A stretch of 64,000 nucleotides of DNA, taken from assembly GCA_004026145.2 (NCBI GenBank), contig CP034977.1, positions 281,043 to 345,042 of the forward strand, read 5' to 3'. Under the pieces are notes generated by a model. The model had not been told where the DNA came from. It made no database searches and was given only the letters and a program-made list of their open reading frames with translations. Below, one piece after another: positions 1 through 13,400 of this stretch (position 1 is the first letter of the stretch; every line of letters begins with the position of its first letter). The translations under genes and the position numbers were made by a program. This DNA comes from Takifugu bimaculatus (Eukaryota; Chordata; Actinopteri; Tetraodontiformes; Tetraodontidae).

Positions 1-3000
1 CAATACCCCACATTTGTTCTGCTCAGTCATTTCCTGACTGTAAACACTCATCAAATCCAATTACGAGGGAGGATTTACCACGTGTGTCAGACTACAACGT
101 TCAGCTTAATTAAAAGGACGAAAGAATTAAACTGATGTTTGCCATATGCCGTGTATTTACGCGGGCCTAAACCACGAGTGTGAAGCGCAGACAGATCAGC
201 ATCATCTGCTGCTCCACGGGGCTGCAAGACTCATCACATCCGTCCCCGCTTTTTCCTTTGTCGAGCACAATGTAGCTTTTTAACAGGATGCGCTCTTATC
301 GCGGGTTTGCTAGCATGCTTGGACTTGGTACAAACGAAACACGGTCGGCACCACATTGCAGTAAATTGTCTGGCCGTGCGGGGCACGGCAGGCATGCCTT
401 ATCTCAGTAGACCTGTGGAAAATCGATGAAGGGCTTATCTGTTTGCTGGGCCCTGACCTCTCTGAGCTCGTGATGTTCAGTTAGCTGCAGAGATACTGAG
501 GAGGGGGTGGGGGGTGGCTGTGGGGGATCTGCCTTAAACTCGTGGATGTCGTGGCCTCTTCTCTGTCGGCCAGGGCACAGTTTCATGCTTGCGTTTGCGC
601 TGTTTTGACGGTGAAGATGTCGGGTCAGCAGGTTCCTCTATGACCCCACCACCCTACGGTTCTTTGGAACATGGTCACTGAGGTCAAACGGCCTCTGGAG
701 ACACATACCATCAACCCTTTACCCCCAAATGAAAGAATATTTTGTCATTTCAACATTTCTCGGTGTATTTTAAGGCCTGGTTTATTTTTAACGAACAAAT
801 CTAGGACTCTGAGCCAGATGACATTTATTATGCAACATCGTGCAGTATTCATATGTTTACTGCGAATAGGCTGACTCTTCCATACCCCAGCAGAAGGACC
901 AGCTAGGAACACACAGGATCCACTTCATGTACCAGATCGCCAGCACTGGGAAACACGTTCATTCATCTGCTCTGTGTCTTTCAATGTCTGAATGAGGCAT
1001 GTAGCTTTTTAACAAACTTCCCCATTATTCCACTGGCAGGGAAACAATGCGTTCCACCCCAGGCCTGGTTTTTACCTTTAGGGTCTCTCTTTATCCACCT
1101 TTGGCAGAACACACATCTTCCCCCTTCCCAAGCCCACATTTCTCTGTCTAGATTCATTTTTTACTCTAAATCCACCTCGAGTCCGTTTCATAAATTTTCC
1201 CTCCCTCTCACTACTTCCCCTCTTCTTCCAGATGGACTTTTTTTTTTTTCAAAACTTTCAACATAATCTGGCTGTGATAGATGGGGGTGTGGGGCTGACC
1301 ACATGCCTCTGGGTGAGGGGAATGGCATCCACATCAAGGAGGATTTTCTTTGGAAAGGGGTGAACTGGAGGTTGCTGCTTCCGGGAGCCGCTCCAGTGGA
1401 CACCTTCTCAGTGAAGGAATGCAGAAGCAGGAGAGGATAGGAGATCGGACTTATAGGTCCACGCATTAAAACCTGGAGATCGCAAACATTTGGATGATTG
1501 TACTTTCAATACGTCAGTGCAGCCAGACACAAAGTGAAGACAGTGAATTCCGATATTGGAGCTTATTGTTATATAAAATACTTGATTTGATTTGATAGAA
1601 TTCATAACCTCTTTGCTCATCTGCCTCCCAAGGCAAAAACGGTGAGGAAGGGTTTGTATTTAAATTTTATGAAGTCAGTGTTTTGGAAGTCATCACTATC
1701 TGCACCGCAGGAAACGGCTGAGAGTGAAATTGAAAATGTATGAGAAGAGGATTTAATATTCTCCTTTTGGTTCCTCCCTCCTCTCAGTTGTAGGTGTTTT
1801 CTCTGCACGTCATAAATATGGTGACGCGCTCACGATTGGAACATGTTGGGATTTACAGAGAAATTCCAGTGGAAGAGTTTGTCGATCGCAAAATAACGAA
1901 TGTTGGCAGCTCCAAGACTGGAAAACAAATAAAAAACAATATTGCAGCCAATAAAACACCGCAATGCACTTTATTTTCGCATCTAGTTTTCCTGCCAAGC
2001 TGCAAGATGGAAAAAAAAAAAACAAGGCACTCATTTTCCTCACGCTTCGATAAATCTAGCAGATATTTTTGTGTCCTCTGAGTAAAGTTGCTGCAGTTGC
2101 CTTAAATTCCCTTCTTTGCCGGGCTTGGCTTGCAGCTCCGTAGGGAGATCGATTGTAAATCAGCTCCCCAGAATGTCTCAGTTATGTTACCCAACACAAT
2201 AAAAAAAAAGGTGAAACCAAAATCAGTCAAGGCACTTTTCTTTTGTCTGGAGCTCGTCTGATGAAACAGGGACGAGGGAAAATCCAGGGCTTAACATCCG
2301 GCTTCAAATCTTACACAGTGTCGATTTCACAGGGATCAGAGTAATTTCTGGCACACTCGCAAAACTTTCTTGACGGCATCAGCCTGCCTTGATTGTTGGT
2401 GCTGTACAACTCGACAAATGCGGCCAAAACCCTTAGCGCTGCCGCGCCGCCGATCGCGTCGCAGACACATTCACGCGTCGCACAAGTGCTGGAGATGAAA
2501 TTTCAGCCGGGTTATTTCTTTCTGACACATCATCCCTGACGGCCTTGCCTTTGTGCCGACCATCTCCGCTGTAGCAGAACCCCCCCCCCCACACACACAC
2601 ATAGAGGGACATCTCCTGGGGTGCATCTGGGAGAGTTTAGGGTCCATGTGGTAATGGTTTGAAAGAGGGACGTCAACTGATCAGAGAAAGATGTGCTGCT
2701 AGCAGGCTACGCAGCACATGTTTGGATCCCAGGGCTCTTATTTGCTCTGTCTCGCCCTCCTAAACATTTCTGTGCCCTGTTCCTCCGGAAGACCCCACAC
2801 CCACACACTTTTTATTTAACCTCCTTAACCTTTTTCCGCTTCTTGTCCATCTCCATCTTCCGTCCTCCCGTCTGTTAAAGTGATCAGGGAAGGTTTTTAG
2901 AAATGAAAGTGGCCATGACGAAAGGCTGAGGGATCTGCTGCGACCATCTATCGGATCCTCTCGCGCTTTCTTCCCCCTTCTCTACTTTCTTATGTCTCCC

Positions 3001-5375
3001 TCCTCTCTCCCATGATCACATTACTCTTCCCCAGTTACCTCCTCAACAGCAGCTGATGTAATCCAAGTATAAAGTCCTGTTCTGACCGCAACATACTCTT
3101 GTCCGCAACCATCACTCACTCCTACTGTTTCTTAAACCTCCGTCAGATTAGACTTTCATTTGGAACTAAGTGTATGAGTCTAAGGTTTCCACTGCCCCAG
3201 TTCTGGATGAGGAGATTTCAAAGTTATGTGCTCGGAATTAGTTTGTTTGAAAGGCCACAGAGAACATCCGTGCACCACATGGGCGCTGGGTTTCAGTAAG
3301 GATGCATTCGTGACACGCAGCCTGAACGTACCTTCAAGGAAGGACTGGACCCAAGCAGACCCACCTGCTTCTGCGAGGCTGGTCCCTCTTACGCAGGGCT
3401 GGAAAAGGCTGAGGCCCGACTCAACACAACAGTCGTGTGATGTCTCCAAATATTTGCCATAGATGATGCAAGCTGCAGGTGCAGGGTCCATGTTTATCCC
3501 AGTCATTTCTCGGGTGGCCTGTGTTAGCATTCTATCGGGCTCGTCCGGCCCTACGAGGTTTCCCCGGCCTGGAAATGAGCCCAAATCATTGGATGTCAGA
3601 TTAAATTTGGAGTGTCTGCAGGAAGGACGGAACCATGGTGCTAACTCATTACTCCATTTCCTTCTCATGTCCTGCTCGTCCTCTCCCCTCACAGTTCCCA
3701 GATAAGCGCACGTGCAAAACCGGTCCTAACAGTCTGGGTTATACACAGCGTCTTTGTCAGCCCGGAGCCGAGGAGGGGTCAGATGTGGAGGAGCGGGGGG
3801 GTGGGGGGGGTGGCGGGGCTCCTGGAGCCTGGAATGTTAATTGGGAAGATTGTTTTAATAAGGCCCTCATCTTTGCAAATGCTGGGAGAGGGCTCGCTGG
3901 TGGGGCCACACAGGCGGGGGAGGGGGAGCAAGATATTGTCAGCAAACATAACCGACACAATATGAACTGTGGAACAACAGCTCAGGAACAAGTGGGTGAG
4001 GAGATTCTCCTGCTCTCTCGGTGTTTGCCGTGACGAGCATTCTGTGTTGACAAACGCACAATGTGTATATGCTCAACCATTTCACGTAGAGACGCCCACA
4101 GATTGGGGGGGGGGGGACACCGAAGACGGAAGAGAACCATGTTGTTGGGTCAGCTTACAGGAGCTACAGCGAAACATATGTGAGCTTATCTCCAGTGGTA
4201 TCTGCTCCGGTTTATGAGAAATCCGTTGAGATGTTTGAGTGTGTTTTATCTGGTGCTCACAGGATGAGCCAAGTTTACCAAAACCTAAAAATAAAGGAAT
4301 GGCATCAGCGGGTATTTTCAGAATCAACATCCGGACTCTGGAGGATAATCTGTAACCCACACTGACGGCAGTTTTCCCAGAAACTGTTTCCTCTCTGTCA
4401 AACAGGTTTTAGATTGATAGTTTGCAGCAAATATCCTGATTTCGAAAACACACAAAGAGACAAACCTCAATCTAATAACATCTGCAATCCGCAGTCTGTG
4501 TCCTCTAGAGTTGACAGAGGGGACACCACGGCCCCTGTGGCTTCCTCCCATGTCCCCTGTGAGTGGGACAGTGAGGGAGCGCGCTGCACAGGTGTTCATG
4601 TGAGTGCCAAGCGCTTGTGTTACATGTTGTTTTGTGTTTCCACAGAGAAAGCTTCAGGGTTAACATTTCCACAGCGATAAGAGCCTGTCTGCTCGTCTTC
4701 TCAGTTTCTCTCCTTCCTCAGGGAGCTATCGGCAGAGCCTCGCTGTCAATGCTTCCATAAGCTCTGACAGGTCATCTTTTGTTGCGTACGTTAGGGAATT
4801 TTCCTCCTGCAGGTGGATTTACCAGTGACATCGGCCTCATTGGGGTCCTAATATCACGTGAAACCCTTCGTTTTCTAGCGAAGGCGGAGTGTTTTACTTC
4901 TCTGAGCCAGCTGCTAATGCTAATGAGAAAAGAGTGTTTAATACACAGTCATAATCCGAGGTGCCTGATGATGAGTTCGCACGACAGGTATCCGAAGGTC
5001 CTTCGGAATGAAAACAGCCGCGTGAGACTAAACTGCCAGAAGCTGACAAATCCTTAAAATGACTTGTCTATGTTTTTCACTCATTAAACTGAAGTGTGAA
5101 AATCACACGCAGATGTCTATTAGACAGTTTGGTTTTTGGCAGCGCGCTTTGCTATCAGGATTTTATGGGATCTTTTATGTTTGTAATAGCAGCTTTATTT
5201 TTTTTTTTGCAGAGAAAGTGATTCCCAAGCTGTTTTTCACCGCCAGATTCCACTCAAAAAAAACCTCTTTATTTTAGTGCAAGGTCTCCTCACCTCGCAG
5301 TCCAATCAAACATGGACTGTTTATTGAACCTGGAGGTGCCAAGTCACTCACTCACTCAGGCACTCACATAAACCG

Positions 5376-5411
5376 CCCTCCGCGCCGCCCTCCACGCCGC
5401 CCTCCGCGCCG
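5376..5411. repeat. three copies of a 12-base GC-rich unit
   Basis: The unit ccctccgcgccg is repeated three times in tandem, with one base change in the middle copy. Confidence 0.9.
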
Positions 5412-7808
5412 TGTTTGCCATCTCTCTCTCGCTCTTTCCTCTGTCTCTCGCTCTGCAAGCCTGACAAGAAAACTTATGGCCATTTAAACAAACGCAGGCA
5501 CTCAATGGTCTCTCTGTCTGCACCGCCGTGGGGTAACATTTCCTTTATGTGGCGCGCGCGAGTGCGCCTGTGTGTCTGCACATGTTTACGTTTCCTTATG
5601 TTCAGCCATAATGCTGTTTGATATTAACGCACATGAGGTCCGCATGTGGACGCTGCCGTGCGCGTCCTGTGCATCCCTGCTGTGCACCTTCCTCAGCATT
5701 TGCTATCCGTGTATCGGTTAGTGGTACACGTGTTGTTCATTCTGCACATGCCAGTAACAATAGAGTGCATGATACATCTCTGTTGGATGAGCATCTGTGC
5801 AGGTGTGGACCCTAAAGGGAAGCTGTCTGTCTGTTTGTCTGTCTCACCATGTTGACATATTTATGGGTGCCCATTATTTTGGCTGCCGAGTGTGTTTACC
5901 CATTCTGATTCAGAAAATGTGGACTCTATTATTCTAACAGAGGGATGACTTTTCTTCTTTGTAGCAATCATCTACAACCTCTCTCTGTGTTTCAGGCGGT
6001 TTATATCAGGCAGTGTACGTTAGTGTTTTTGCATGCTGCTGGAGATGAGAGGCACTCTTCGGGGTGGACAGGAGGGCGTGAGCTCAGAGCTGAGGAATGA
6101 AAAAGAGGGAAGAATGCCATGTCCGATCTCATCTCCCTGGTGGAGGGGCTAGGGGCAGCGGTGAGCAGGAGAGCAGCAGGAAAAGGCCAAAGTAGCCTGA
6201 TGTAGATTCACACCCACCTGCGAAACGACAGGTCTGTGAGGTTCCAACGAGCTGTACACAGCTGCCAAGTTATGTACCTGCGGGCGGTGATAGAGTGGCA
6301 TGGGCTAGCATGCTGTTGCTATAAGCCTGTGTTTGATGTAACTGCCCAGTGTGAGTGTGTGTGTGCTGAGGAGAAGTGAATTTCTTGAGGTCAGCACTGA
6401 GGGGGGTGTGAAAACAATTTCTTAGGATAGTGAGAAGAACATGAATGAGTGTTCAGGTACTGAGAAGACACACGGAGATGCTCCACATGCCGTGCAGTGT
6501 CAGGAAGGTCGAGCTGGTTGTGTTTCCTGGGACTTAGATTTGGTTCGTTTCATTATTTGCCTTTTGAAGTATTTACACTGGAACGACTGCTTTGCTCTTT
6601 TTTGAACTGTCCTCCCGGTTCTCCAGGTAATATTGTGCCAGACATTGTGGTTCCCGAGAGCAAAGGATCACGTTGGTTCAAGTGTAAAGAAGCATCACTG
6701 CCTGAAGGAAACCAGGAGACGAGACCAAAAGGAAGAACATGGATTTTCCTTCCTTTGCTTCCCTTTTTCCTTTTCTTGCATGGATTATATGGGGTGCATG
6801 TGTTTTTTCTACTCTGCTTTTAAGTACATTTTTCCTCCTTGTCTTCTGTAAACTTTTCCTGTTATTAGTTCTTCTTCTTCTTCCCTTAAGGAGCCTGAGT
6901 GTGCATCTTGTTTGAAGAACAAAATCCCCCAGCTAAAGCCAGACCCATGCTGTGCTCCGTGTCTCTGCAGGATTGACTCTGGGTGCCTATTGATAAATCT
7001 TTAATTCCCTCGTGGGTTTGTTTTTGTATCCTTCCAAGGATTGCAGGGAAGCTTGTTGTACTTGGTTTAATTTCCTCAGAACAAAGCTCATCTGATCTTC
7101 CCACCCTGACTTGTGTGTGGTATTAAGTCTTCATTTTCATTAAGGTTGGAGGGCCAGCAGCACGGGAATCTCATTTTAATTTGACATTTAAACATCTGCT
7201 TTCAATTTCCTGGGGAAGATTGTGTTTGTGTGTGCGTGTGAGGGCGATCATTTCTGGAGGGGATGGACCAAAGAGGTTTCGGCTCTGAGAGCAGCCATCT
7301 CAGCTGACCTTTAGAGCGAGGCATGCGTGGAAGAAATGATAGCAGCTAATTACGTTAGCCTCGATGACATACAGTAGCTTGGATTTGCTACCGTGGACCT
7401 GGGGAGCAATTTGTCAAAGCAGTAGAATGTGGTCAGAGGAGGCTTGGCAGAGGTATTGGTTGCCACTCCAAACTACCGGTAAGCCTCCGCTTTATAGATA
7501 TGGTTGTTTAATGGTTGTGCTCAGTCAGACGTTTGTCGTGCAGCGAGGCGTGGTGGCCTGATGAGATAGGCCCTGTTTTGTTTTTGCCCAAGTGAAAAGA
7601 GGAAACGGCACGCAAAATAGACCCTTTCCCCTTCACAAGACTGTCTGTCCGGACCCGGATATGTCACCGTTTTTATCCCACCATCGGCATATTTCAGCAA
7701 ATCCAGGATGGACAAAGAGGCGACTTCACATGGGACCTGTGGCTTTGGCCTATTTCCACATATTAAGCCACAAACTGAAATTGCTTCTTTGTGTACGCCC
7801 TCCTGTAG

Positions 7809-7809
<1 letters not shown>

Positions 7810-7839
<30 letters not shown>
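7810..7839. repeat. (CA)n microsatellite
   Basis: A pure CA array of about 15 units in the upstream robo1 intron. Confidence 0.95.
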
Positions 7840-7843
<4 letters not shown>

Positions 7844-10331
7844 TTGGCCTCGCTGTTAATAGCGCAGGAAATATTATCTGCTGGGGGACAGCTGCAGGCT
7901 CGCTGCGCAGACAGAATGGTCGAGTAGGCTCATTATCCCAAACACAGACCACACCGAACATGCAGACACATATGCTTTCAGCGCAGCGTGCGCACCTCTT
8001 TGTGATGTTTGTTACCCCGTTTCTGGCTCCCAGAGCAAGAGCATGCTGGGAGACAGGTGACCCACGCTGGATGGAAGGAGGAAACAGGGATGCTTGGATG
8101 TTGGGTTCGACCAAGGTAGCAGAGGATCAGACTCTAACACGACTTCTGCTCAGTTCTCCAGGCTCTCCCGCCTCGCTTTCTTTTTCCCGCTCATGCCTCT
8201 ATCGGTGAGGATTTGTGTTCCACTGCACGCAGATGTCCGGGGCTGTCTTCCCCGCCGCCCTCAGCTGTGTTTATAACAAAGAGGTGTCGGTTTGGAGGAG
8301 CGTGGTGGAGGAGTGAGCACTGTTGAGGAGGACTCTCCCTCTGGCCTCAATCTAGTCAATTTAACATGCCTCCTTCCCCCTAGTTTTCCCACAGCAGCTC
8401 CCTTTTTTAGTCTGATAGAGGGACAGGCACATCTGCATGCTAGCGAATATGTAGACTTAGCCATAGGGGTCAAAACTAGCTGAGAGGAGATGGTGTGCAC
8501 CTAATGTAAAAGCTAAAAGAAAAAACTTTATCGACAAACACCTGGCGGTAAGATAAAAGGTCAATCATGGTGCGTTAAAAGCTTTTATGATAGTTCTTTG
8601 CTTTGCTTTAAATGTCATAAAACATTGTCGCCTGATTTGCAATGAATTCTACGGTCAAAGATCTTGAACTTGCACGTACCTGTAAACTCGAGGGTGGACT
8701 CATTTCAATATGTTACGGCCATAGTCGCCACACGTATCCCTCCGCCATCAGCGTCTCATCTCGGTGTCAGCAGATCACTCCGCAGACCAGGTGGATCGTT
8801 CTGATGCAGACGCAGACGTGTTTCTTCAGTTGTAGAATGGATCAGATGTTTGGTGTTTACATTTGCATTCCTTGATGGCTGCATCTGCTTTGAGCCGCGG
8901 CGAATGAGCTCACCCGCCGTGCAGCTGCGCCACTGAGTTTAACTTGGAAAGAGAATGAGTGTTGAAATTTTAGGGGATTGCACATGTTCATTATTCATAT
9001 GTGCACACTGTGTGTTTAACAGTGGAAACACACCTCCCCCTTACAGAGGAGTTATTTTTGCTTTGTTTTTGATTAATGAGGCCCTTTTATGTAAAAATGA
9101 GGATGAAAGATGTTACGGATGTGCAGCCAAGGAGTAGAGATGCTTTTAATATGTTTTTGACTCCAAATCCAGTTTCCTTCCTTTGGATTGGACTCTTACT
9201 CCGTGTTGCGAGGAGCAGTATCTGAGCTCAGCGGTGACCAATTAAGTGCTTAAAGGGTTTAGTCAGGAATTTGTTGGCTGTCAGTAGGTGAGGGGTCCTG
9301 GAGTGGGTCCCACTTTGATCTGTGACTGAGGTGATCTGAGAATGAGTTTAGGAGCGTGAGACAATGGGAACACTTCTTTATCCCCCCCAAAAACAGACAA
9401 ACCCGTGGATTTTTATGCGGCACGTTGACAAAAGTGCGCTGTGCTGAGCGCCGTGTGTGGCCTCACACTTACGAGCTCTCCTTCCAGTTATTTTCATAAC
9501 TGTTTTATGGGTGTGCTGTGAAGCTCGGAAAATGGTTCCTTACGTTCGGAGGAGTGAGCGCGTTGCTTTTTCTTTACTTGACCCTCTTAATAAAGGTCAC
9601 ATTCATCTGTAACTCCAGAGATTCGTAGCCCAGAGATGCACTGCGGTTCCTCAAGAAGTAGATCTGCATTGATCTGCTCTGTTGGAGCTGCCAGTTAGAA
9701 AAAAAACGTCAATGTGATGCTCTAATGAGAGCAATCCTTTTAGATATGCTGGTTCTGTCATTTCTATTTTATTATTTTTGCATAAATGAAAATCCCGACG
9801 CATCTATTCTGGATTAAATTACATTCAGGAGTAAGATGCTACGACCTGGCATGTCACAATAATGAAAATCCACAGCAGCGTGTTGTCTTTTTTTAACCTC
9901 ATGTCTTGCAGTGAAAATCGATGCAAATATGAATGATCGCTCGGCAGAGTCCTTAAGGCAGCGGCGTAGGATTGGAATCCAATGTAAATTTTCATCTTTG
10001 TTTGGATGCCTTCCAGCGCAGAGGCATGTAAATGCGTGTCAGCAGCAGATGAAGAGAAGTGATGGAGAGGTGATCGGCATGCATTAAAATGCTGATTCGT
10101 GTGCTTGATAAGATTCAAACCAGAATGACAAAGAGCAAGGTCATCGTCACGATGTACATGTGCTCATCACCACTTTTTCTATACCTTTTTTTAATGTATA
10201 TTCACTAGCATATATTTAATCCAGTTTGATGCTGCTGCCTCTGTTGCTTTATCATTATTGGGTGATCTGTTATTTTTTTAAATTCAGCAAGCTAATATCG
10301 TTTTCTCTCCCTTCTTCTTTAATTTTTGCAG

Positions 10332-10489
10332 TTTTACGCGATGACTTCAGGCAAAATCCTGCAGATGTGATCGTGGCGGCCGGAGAACCCGCAGTCCTGG
10401 AGTGCCAACCCCCACGTGGACATCCCGAGCCCACCATATCATGGAAGAAAGACGGCGTTAACATCGACGACCGAGACGAGAGAATCACC
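10332..10489 (+). CDS. robo1: robo1 exon: Ig2, first part
   Basis: The exon follows a T-rich tract and a cag acceptor and ends at ACC before gtaagg. It starts in phase 1 and ends in phase 0. It encodes VLRDDFRQNP at its start, then the first Ig2 cysteine (LECQPPRGHPEP) and the ISWKKDG tryptophan. It is the first recognisable coding exon in the window. In known Robo proteins Ig1 and Ig2 form the Slit-binding surface, so the missing Ig1 must lie upstream. Confidence 0.95.
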
Positions 10490-13400
10490 GTAAGGCTTCC
10501 TCCCTCCCCCTTTGTCTTTGCAGCTGTGACTTAAATCGCAGCATGGATGATGGGAGACACGATGACCCAGCGATGCCGGTCAATTCAGCACCATCGCCGT
10601 CTGCAAACGATTGATTTGCTTGGCTCATTATTCGCATCGAGCAATTGCAGAACCCCAGGAAGGCATTTTGGTGGCAACAGCCTTTAATGACTGCGGGGGG
10701 GAGAGAATCGGTCTTCTCGCTTCATCCGTCAGCAGCGCCGCATCGATCGGGGACGGCCTGCTGATGAAATCACCTCAGAGGAGCGTCGATATAGCGGAAT
10801 CGCGGAGTAAAAAGTCCTTCTCTGCTGCGTCCCGCCACGGAGAAGCCAAACGGCTTTGATTTGAAAGCAGACTACCGATTAATTCAATCACCAGTGAAGT
10901 CAGAGCTGCAGCTGTCCGTGCCTGCTGGGAGGCCATCTTGATAAAATGTTGCTCTTTTTCTGTGCTTGTTTTAAATTAATACTGACTTCATCCGTGCTTC
11001 GGGGAAAGTAAGAAGGGTCGGACTCAGCACTGGGCTAATAGACAAAGGTAATGAAAGTAATTAGCTGTGGTCTGGATCCAGTTTACGCGAAGTGAGATGT
11101 GTTTCAGGGCTCTCCGCTGTTAAGGAGTCAAGTAGCTTGGCCAAGTGTCGATGGTGGCTAACCTCACAGTTCAGGCTTGGAAAACCAGTTTAATAAATGA
11201 GCTCCACTAGTAATAATAATCTAAAAAACCTCTGAAATCCACATATTTATTTTTCAGTAAGTTAAAAATCATGATTTATTGCTGTTGGAAGTCCTGTGAA
11301 GGGCAGTGTTGGACCGACTGATTTTCATTTCTTATTTTTTGCTCAGTCAGCCTTGATTCTAACTCAAACTCCCTAAAAGTGCAGATGTTAGTTTGAGGTT
11401 CATCATGAAAAATAGGATTTGGCTCAAGAACGAAAGAATCATTAAAATCGCATTGACACGTCGCCTACGAAACTGCACTTTCGACTCTTCTCTCTTCCAC
11501 GCCGTGATCTCGCTCATGCACTGTTTGTGTTTTTGCTCGACGAAGGGGGAAACGTGCACGCCGCTGCTTTACCCCAGCGCTGGAACTGAAGGCAGGCTTT
11601 CGGGGCACCAGCTGGTGCTGCTCACTGTAAACTTCCTGTCAAGCACAAAACCTCACAGTCTGAGCGTTCCCAGCAGAGCACTTTGAAAGTAGCACTAAGT
11701 GTGTGCAATCAAGTGTGATGACTGACTGAAGTCTAGACGATGTCCTGTGGACAGCAGCGCAGATTGTATTAGAAAAAGGACAGCCAGGGGGTTATGACCA
11801 GGGAGTTTGGGTTTTTTATGGAACCGCGTATGAGAGAATTTTGGGCCATAGCGAGGGAAGCGCGGGCTGGAATTTTTATAATGTGATGAACAGCTGAGCT
11901 CGTCAAAGGGCCCCCTTGCATTGTTGTGTTCGGGCCATTCCTCCCTCTCTGCAGCCTGCAGGAACGTGCAGTCTCCTTGGTGATGGCCGGTGATCTGAAC
12001 AAGGTCCCGAGCCGCATGCAGCGCGGATTTTTCTCCCTGCTCTCCACTTCACCGGGCTTTTCGATTATCCCGGGATAAGGAGGAAGCAGAGAGGAACTCG
12101 CGTTCTTCTGGCAGGCTGCGCATAAACGCCGGCGACCCGCTGCGCGCCATCTCGCATATATTTGTAGCTCGATGTGAGTCGGCTGTGAAAAGTTTCCTGC
12201 CGGGCCGTAAAAAAACCCGAGGCGGGTCCGACGCTGTGTGCCCCCGAACACAGCTGTCTGCAATTCTGTGAGAATTGCAAGCAGAAGCCGAAGAACCGCC
12301 AGCGTGTCTGTTTTGACCGGGACGCGATTCTGTCACCAACACAAACAGCCCAAATGCCCCACATTGTCCTTCCCTTTGTGCAGTTGTTGAGACTAATTAT
12401 CCGTCTGGAAAATGAACACCCTCCCTCACTGCCGTGTGAGTCCGGGCTGAATGGAGGATTTTCCATTATCGACATTGCCAAATGACAGAAGACAAAAGGC
12501 AGCGGGATGGAGCCATCTCCGTGTAATGCCGGGATAATGGCTAAATTGTTGGGGCTTTCTGCTGCCGGTGTGCTTTGCCGCGTTGAGTGGAAAGGATATG
12601 CGCGAATAAAAATAATTTATTTTGACCCCCTCTAGAGTCTCTTCTGCTCTCACCCTCCAAATATCCCTGTGGGGAACGGTCACTTCCATGCTGGGGTAAG
12701 AATATGGATAAAGTGGATGGGGCTTTAAGTGGATCCTCATGTCAAAGCCCCGTGGAACCGACAGGCGCACCCCCACACTTTGCTCGCTCTCTGGTCTGGC
12801 CTGACCTTGGGCCTTTTGTGAGTGTCACAGCGTTTTAACGGCTAAGCCTTTCCTCAAACAAACAGTAACATAATGATACTTCAAACCCCTCCAGCACCGC
12901 GGGGTGCCCCCGAACAAGCCAGACCTTTACAGGCTCTTCAGGTCTCCGCATCCTGCTTCTCCACAATGAATATTAAGCAGGGGTAAAAGGCTGAGGAATG
13001 TGTTATCCCTGCCACTTTTGGGGGGCGGGGGCAAAAACATTCTTGCACGTGTTTGTCACAAGTGAGGAGCTCTTGAGTTTTAACATCGCCATCACAAAGA
13101 AAAGCGCTTCGTGCAGGATCGTGTGTCGCGTTTTCTGTCAGTGCTGCTCTAATGAGGGGATCGGTTACCTGCGAGCAGGAGGGCGTCCCGCTCCTCTAGG
13201 CCCATGTGTGCATTTAAAACCTCAAGCCCCTTCGAGGTACAGGGATCACCCCCGCTCCGGCGCTATTGTCTGTCCCTGTGCTGACTGGCGTGGCTGTGAG
13301 CTCAGAGAGGAGACGAGGGGCCTGAGCCGGGGCCGGAGCTGCCTTTCTGACTGCCTGAGAACAAAGCACCTCCTCTGGCCTGTAATCAAAGCCCTGGGAA

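Larger units (their letters stand above)
1..10331 (+). other. robo1 upstream intron or 5' flank, no exon recognised
   Basis: No stretch resembles Robo1 Ig1 or a signal peptide, and the exon at 10332 begins in mid-codon, so at least the part next to it is intron. Visible contents are a C/CA tract near 2581-2601, a G-rich tract at 3796-3816, a G10 run near 4105, three 12-base GC-rich repeats at 5376-5411 and a (CA)n at 7810-7839. The rest is unremarkable mixed sequence. Short open frames here show no family signature. Confidence 0.8.

Noticed and set aside
7521..8208. 197- and 166-residue open frames on both strands
   Set aside because: They are mirror frames across a CA repeat with no family signature.
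1..10331. Robo1 Ig1 or signal-peptide exon
   Set aside because: I searched for the Ig1 wording (PRIVEHPSD, SGSLFFLRI, GVYVCVARN types) and found none in either direction; it must lie upstream of the window.
11769..12481. Overlapping minus-strand open frames of 97-164 residues
   Set aside because: Several frames are open at once in a CG-dense patch; none shows a domain, and start sites are arbitrary.
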